NCBI RefSeq assembly: GCF_022869805.1
Contig: NZ_CP094974.1
Location: 434,001-498,000 of the forward strand
Direction of reading: 5' to 3'
DNA length: 64,000 bases
DNA from: Halosolutus halophilus
GTDB lineage: Archaea; Halobacteriota; Halobacteria; Halobacteriales; Natrialbaceae
In this document: positions 61,109 through 64,000 of the stretch, piece by piece
How positions within the stretch are numbered: position 1 is the first letter of the stretch
Layout of the letters: every line of letters starts with the position of its first letter
Program-made: the position numbers and the translations under genes
Notes under the pieces: model-generated
The model's input: the letters and a program-made list of their open reading frames with translations, nothing else
Databases searched by the model: none
Told to the model about the DNA's origin: nothing

Positions 61109-61765
61109 ATGGCTACTGAGGCGACCTTTACGGTTCCGTCCGACCAGTTCCCCCTGGGAACCGTGTTCGAACAACTTCCGGGAGTGACGGTCGAACTCGA
61201 GCGAATTATCCCCGCAAAAGACGTCGTGATCCCCTACTTCTGGGTTCGAGGGACTGCGATTGACGATATCGAGGGTGCGTTTCTCGACCATCCGGGCGTG
61301 GAGAATATCCAATTCATCGATTCCGTTGCAGACCAGTATCTGTTGCGTGTCGAGTGGACGCTGGAGTACGACGGTGTGTTGAGCACGCTGATGGAGACGA
61401 AGGTCCCGCTCATCAAGGCCGTCGGCACGAACCAGCAGTGGACGTTCGATATCCGTGGGGACGACCGCCAAGACATTTCGAGATTTCAAGAACGCTGCCG
61501 GGAGTTGGACATCCAGATCACGCTAACCAAACTGCACGCCCTTACGCCGATCGAGTCGGAGGCCGAGAGCGCGCTCACCGACACGCAGCAAGAGGCGCTG
61601 GTACTCGCGTACGAGCGCGGCTACTTCAACACGCCACGAGACGTGACGATGGCAGACCTCGGCGACGAACTCGACATCACACAGCAAGCAGTCGCGTCCC
61701 GACTCCGCCGCGGGATCAGTTCGATCCTCGGAAATGTGCTGGCCGAATTGGGCGCTCCGGAGTGA
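61109..61765 (+). CDS. HTH_10 (bacterio-opsin activator-type) regulator
   Basis: 218-residue transcriptional regulator of a class expanded in haloarchaea. The N-terminal 150 residues are the GAF-like Bat sensor-associated fold (EATFTVPSDQFPLGTVFEQL, LERIIPAKDVVIPYFWV, FQERCRELDIQITLTKLH). The C-terminal HTH_10 reads LTDTQQEALVLAYERGYFNTPRDVTMADLGDELDITQQAVASRLRRGISSILG with a recognition helix ITQQAVASRLRRG. ATG 61109 is the start because the 49 upstream codons, though open, have hydrophobic non-family composition and overlap the nhaC end region. It may control the neighbouring nhaC or an unlinked target. Confidence 0.88.
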   Translation: MATEATFTVPSDQFPLGTVFEQLPGVTVELERIIPAKDVVIPYFWVRGTAIDDIEGAFLDHPGVENIQFIDSVADQYLLRVEWTLEYDGVLSTLMETKVPLIKAVGTNQQWTFDIRGDDRQDISRFQERCRELDIQITLTKLHALTPIESEAESALTDTQQEALVLAYERGYFNTPRDVTMADLGDELDITQQAVASRLRRGISSILGNVLAELGAPE

Positions 61766-61834
61766 TCGCTGCTTAAAGCCACCTTGGATACTAAAAAACA
61801 GAGCGGAAGCGCGCGGGCCGTCTACGGGAGCGTA

Positions 61835-62194
61835 ATGGTTGGGCCTACCATCGAGTTCGACACGGTTCTCGAACTGTGTCAAGATCAACACCGGCGCATC
61901 GTCCTCGCGGTACTCGCACACGAGAAGCGGTCGTTAACGCTGAACGATCTCACGAAGACGATCCTCAAACACAATCATCACGCGCCCATTATGGAGATTC
62001 CCGAAGCGGAAGCGACGCAGATTCGGATCTCACTGTACCATATGTACATCCCGGCGCTAGCGGAGCTCTCGCTCGTCGAATACGATCGGGAACGTCGGCT
62101 GGTGGAACCGACATCCCGGTTGGAACAACTGGAGCCCCAGCTGTCGGCGATCATCAGTGCTGATCCCGGTCTCGAACCGCCAGTTACGCTGTGA
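61835..62194 (+). CDS. Winged-helix protein of the haloarchaeal DUF7344 type
   Basis: 119 residues from ATG 61835: FDTVLELCQDQHRRIVLAVLAHEKRSLTLNDLTKTILKHNH is a helix-rich half with QHRRIVL as the family mark; the second half is IRISLYHMYIPALAELSLVEYDRERRLVEPT, the L-x-H-x-x-L-P-x-L-x-x-L-V-x-Y-D pattern typical of this group. It is predicted to bind DNA and lies just downstream of the HTH_10 regulator. The TTG-initiated frame at 61784 is not needed. No target known. Confidence 0.8.
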   Translation: MVGPTIEFDTVLELCQDQHRRIVLAVLAHEKRSLTLNDLTKTILKHNHHAPIMEIPEAEATQIRISLYHMYIPALAELSLVEYDRERRLVEPTSRLEQLEPQLSAIISADPGLEPPVTL

Positions 62195-62314
62195 GTTCAT
62201 CTCCCACCGCGTGGATGACGTGGCCGTCGATCGTTTTGCTATGCAGTGGCTGACCTCATGCGCGTACGCACGGTACCAGCGTATCTGAACACGACTCCGC
62301 GAAACGCCGATACT

Positions 62315-62351
62315 GTTAAATACGGCCGCGAGTATTGGTATCACATACCAA
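62315..62351 (+). promoter_or_regulatory. Promoter with palindromic operator of the zinc-finger gene
   Basis: GTTAAATAC (62315-62323) is a good archaeal TATA element. About 25 bases on, where transcription should start, lies TTGGTATCACATACCAA (62335-62351), a perfect 7-3-7 inverted repeat, 11 bases before the ATG at 62363. The layout is that of a repressor operator over the start site. Confidence 0.55.
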
Positions 62352-62362
62352 GGTGAGCATCG

Positions 62363-62521
62363 ATGCCGACCTGTCCAAACTGCGACGAAATGGTGTCCAG
62401 CGATTTCGTCCGCGTCTTCGGGGACAACCGCGGACGAATCGATGGCTGCGTACACTGTCTCACATCGAGTGAACTCACCGGCGACGCAGCCGAGAGTGGG
62501 TTTCTGCCTCCGGCCGTATAA
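62363..62521 (+). CDS. 52-residue zinc-finger protein (DUF7563-like)
   Basis: ATG at 62363, TAA at 62519-62521. It reads MPTCPNCDEMVSSDFVRVFG and DNRGRIDGCVHCLTSSELTG, with two CxxC pairs (CPNC, CVHC) forming a zinc ribbon and FVRVFGDN between them, the pattern of the short DUF7563 proteins scattered through haloarchaeal genomes. The tail DAAESGFLPPAV is neutral. A TATA element and a palindrome upstream support expression. Function unknown; DNA, RNA or protein binding are possible. Confidence 0.7.
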   Translation: MPTCPNCDEMVSSDFVRVFGDNRGRIDGCVHCLTSSELTGDAAESGFLPPAV

Positions 62522-62890
62522 ATCGACGCTGGCGTTCTGGGGCAGTGTGCACCGACTGGTCTGGCCCGGTTGCGGTGAGCTACTCTCGGCGTCACGCCTT
62601 CTCACACGGCACGAAACGAGACTGAGATGGAACCCCTCCGGTGAATGGCGATCGGGCACAGCGAAGCGATGACGGGAACGAGCGGCTTGCATCCCCACTG
62701 CTCTCATCCCCGTCGGTGTGTCCATCCACGTCGGTAGTTGTGAATGTAACTCGCAGCCTCACGCGCTGATCTCACCGGGGTAGCTCCTCTGGCCAGCATG
62801 TTCGCTGTTGGGTTTTCAACCAGTTTTGATCGCTCCCTATACCAGTGGGTTGCCGTTCCGTTCGGGTCTGACCGCCTCCTCTCAACGGTG
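62522..62890. other. Gap between zinc-finger gene and YdjM-like gene
   Basis: About 370 bases. A minus-strand frame around 62704-62860 reads SKLVENPTANMLA and RSAREAASYIHNYRRGWTHR, which look protein-like but match no family I know; a decayed mobile element end is conceivable. Otherwise nothing recognisable. Base composition is slightly AT-richer than the window. Confidence 0.45.
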
Positions 62891-63430
62891 TTATTCCGGT
62901 GCCTTCCTGTCTCGTTCGATGGCGGCACGGAGTGGCTCGAGCCCGGGAGAGCCGTCCCACCTCCAGCGGACGACCGCGAGGGATGCGAAGCCGACCTCCG
63001 AGAGGCGGTAGAACAGACCCAGCGGCGGGTGAGCGGCGGCGAGCACGGGTGGGATCGGGACCGCGATCAGCGGCCAGAAGAGAAACGGAACGCTCGCGGT
63101 GGGGTCCCACAGCAGCGGCGTGATATCGAGCAAACTGTGGGTGATCGCGCCGATCGCGAACGCGATTCCGTACTCGCCGCGGCCGTAGCGCCGCGCGAGG
63201 AGAGAGAGCCCGATCGCGAGCGGGACGAGGAAGAGTAACGAGTGGCCAAGTGACCGACCCGAGGGGAGGAGCCCGAGCGACCACGCCAGCGGTTTGTCGA
63301 CCAGATCCGGAAAGAGGCTCCCACCGAGGACGAGAAGAACCGGGACGGCCGTCGGCGGGCTGAGAGCGCGGAGACGGGTCGCGAGGCTGTAACAGAGATA
63401 GGCGACGGCGAGGTGACCGAGCGGGAGCAC
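62891..63430 (-). CDS. YdjM-like membrane-bound metal-dependent hydrolase (second copy)
   Basis: 179-residue membrane protein with four or five hydrophobic segments. It has MLPLGHLAVAYLCYSLA at the start, the metal motif GGSLFPDLVDKPLAW near residue 37, SGRSLGHSLLFLVPLAIG near residue 57 and AIGAITHSLLDITPLLWDP near residue 93, matching the His/Asp positions of the YdjM family. The family member at 35255 shares these motifs but little else, so they are distant relatives. Physiological role unknown. The start GTG/ATG at 63430 is followed directly by the family N-terminus. Confidence 0.85.
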   Translation of the reverse strand: MLPLGHLAVAYLCYSLATRLRALSPPTAVPVLLVLGGSLFPDLVDKPLAWSLGLLPSGRSLGHSLLFLVPLAIGLSLLARRYGRGEYGIAFAIGAITHSLLDITPLLWDPTASVPFLFWPLIAVPIPPVLAAAHPPLGLFYRLSEVGFASLAVVRWRWDGSPGLEPLRAAIERDRKAPE

Positions 63431-63853
63431 AGGTCATCACACGAAGCGGAGCATATAAAGGATCGTTGTCGAGGTGGGTCAGGAGCCGATCGGGCCGTTC
63501 GATCGCGTCGGTCGCGGCGTCGACGTCCGCCTGGGTCGCCTCCGGACGTTCTGCGTCGGCCCTGCCGCTCGGTCGTTCGCCGGCATCCCCGATCGCGTCG
63601 TCGGTGTGGTATCCACGATATCTGTGGTGGTGGCACCACCGTCCCGATCGCGTTGTGCCACGCCACCCGGGGACGGCGCCACGGGGCGCGCCGACGAGAC
63701 GTGGTAACCGGAGGCCGACTGCTCGCTTCGGTGTGCGGCGATCGGTTCGCGTGGCGCGGCGAGTCGACGATCCTTGCGTCGCGGCAGTCGCCCAGCGACG
63801 TGGCCCCGGGCGACCGGGAAACACTCAATGTGGGTCCCGCAGAACGAGTCCAT
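63431..63853. other. Gap before the last gene
   Basis: About 420 GC-rich bases with only chance frames. A TATA-like ATATAAAGG on the minus strand reads CCTTTATAT just upstream of the YdjM-like gene (63450-63458) and is its probable promoter. Confidence 0.55.
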
Positions 63854-64000
63854 ATGGCAGACACACTCCGGCTCGTGGGGCTCGCCGTCGTCGGCCTGGT
63901 CGCCCTCTGGGTCCTCCTCGAACTGGTCGCGATCGCCGTCGGGTTCGTCTCGTGGGTCGTAACCACCGTCGTCTCGCTGGCGGTGCTCGCCCTCGTGCTG
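63854..64000 (+). CDS. Small membrane protein, 3' end outside window
   Basis: From ATG 63854 the frame reads MADTLRLVGLAVVGLVALWV and continues with LLELVAIAVGFVSWVVTTVVSLAVLALVL to the window edge, giving two hydrophobic segments in the first 49 residues. Typical of short haloarchaeal membrane proteins; no family can be named from the visible part. Confidence 0.65.
   Translation, partial: MADTLRLVGLAVVGLVALWVLLELVAIAVGFVSWVVTTVVSLAVLALVL

Noticed and set aside
62704-62928. Possible transposon end or gene fragment
   Set aside because: The peptide looks protein-like but no terminal repeats, target duplication or transposase motif is visible.
1-64000. tRNA, rRNA, CRISPR array or intact insertion sequence
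   Set aside because: No GGTTCGAATCC-type T-arm, rRNA segment, regularly spaced repeats or transposase catalytic motif was seen by eye; a tRNA or IS scan would settle it.

Overview
The window is a chromosomal segment of a halophilic archaeon (class Halobacteria; the gene content fits a Natrialbales-like lineage, which is a tentative guess). The evidence is high GC, strongly acidic predicted proteins, secreted proteins with twin-arginine signals, TATA-type promoters often only 25-30 bases before the start codon (leaderless transcripts), archaeosine precursor genes, a bacterio-opsin-activator-type HTH regulator, and visible scarcity of the tetranucleotide CTAG. I found no rRNA, tRNA, CRISPR array, intact insertion sequence or origin.

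Layout. 1-1.3 kb: 3' end of aroA (its first few codons lie outside the window). 1.6-6.4 kb: branched-chain amino acid type ABC transporter livH-livM-livG facing a Tat-secreted binding protein; livF is absent. 6.9-10.8 kb: giant soluble sensor histidine kinase with seven PAS-like domains and one GAF-like domain. 11.1-14.3 kb: alkaline-phosphatase-fold hydrolase, DUF4242 protein and aroC, the last preceded by a gap with three hairpins. 14.5-20.1 kb: a 2-oxoacid/acetoin dehydrogenase-like cluster (E1 alpha, E1 beta, AcoX-like protein, VOC protein) converging on an E2 gene that carries two peripheral-subunit-binding domains and a fused C-terminal OsmC/Ohr domain. 20.4-24.3 kb: 2-oxoacid:ferredoxin oxidoreductase korAB and an Lrp/AsnC regulator. 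24.4-29.3 kb: SRPBCC protein, NosL-like lipoprotein, EamA exporter, queDEC operon for preQ0/archaeosine with a perfect 20-base palindrome at its promoter, and a winged-helix regulator. 29.5-37.1 kb: mostly single housekeeping genes (CinA-like, second AcoX/NAD-kinase-like protein, AbrB-PhoU protein, small membrane and DNA-binding proteins, nitrilase-family hydrolase, YdjM-like protein, pcm). 37.3-42.8 kb: alpha/beta hydrolase, secreted beta-helix protein, thiamine-binding protein, TrkH, CBS protein and zinc ribbon. 43.2-51.2 kb: secreted/surface region (two anchored surface proteins, Tat-exported M14 carboxypeptidase, gamma-glutamyltransferase) with gene-poor gaps and a frame-shifted pseudogene. 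52.1-55.1 kb: three-subunit NAD(P) transhydrogenase. 56.1-64 kb: SPFH protein, PL14-like Tat-exported polysaccharide lyase, NhaC antiporter, HTH_10 and winged-helix regulators, a 52-residue zinc-finger protein with a palindromic operator candidate, a second YdjM-like protein and a truncated membrane protein at the end.

How it fits together: uptake of branched-chain amino acids, secreted peptidases and two kinds of 2-oxoacid-oxidising enzyme suggest a heterotroph feeding on peptides and amino acids. Transhydrogenase, TrkH and NhaC handle redox and ion balance. The most unusual item is the E2-OsmC fusion, which would place a thiol peroxidase-type domain on the same chain as a lipoyl swinging arm. 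The most testable regulatory items are palindromes at the queDEC and zinc-finger promoters and the structured gap before aroC.
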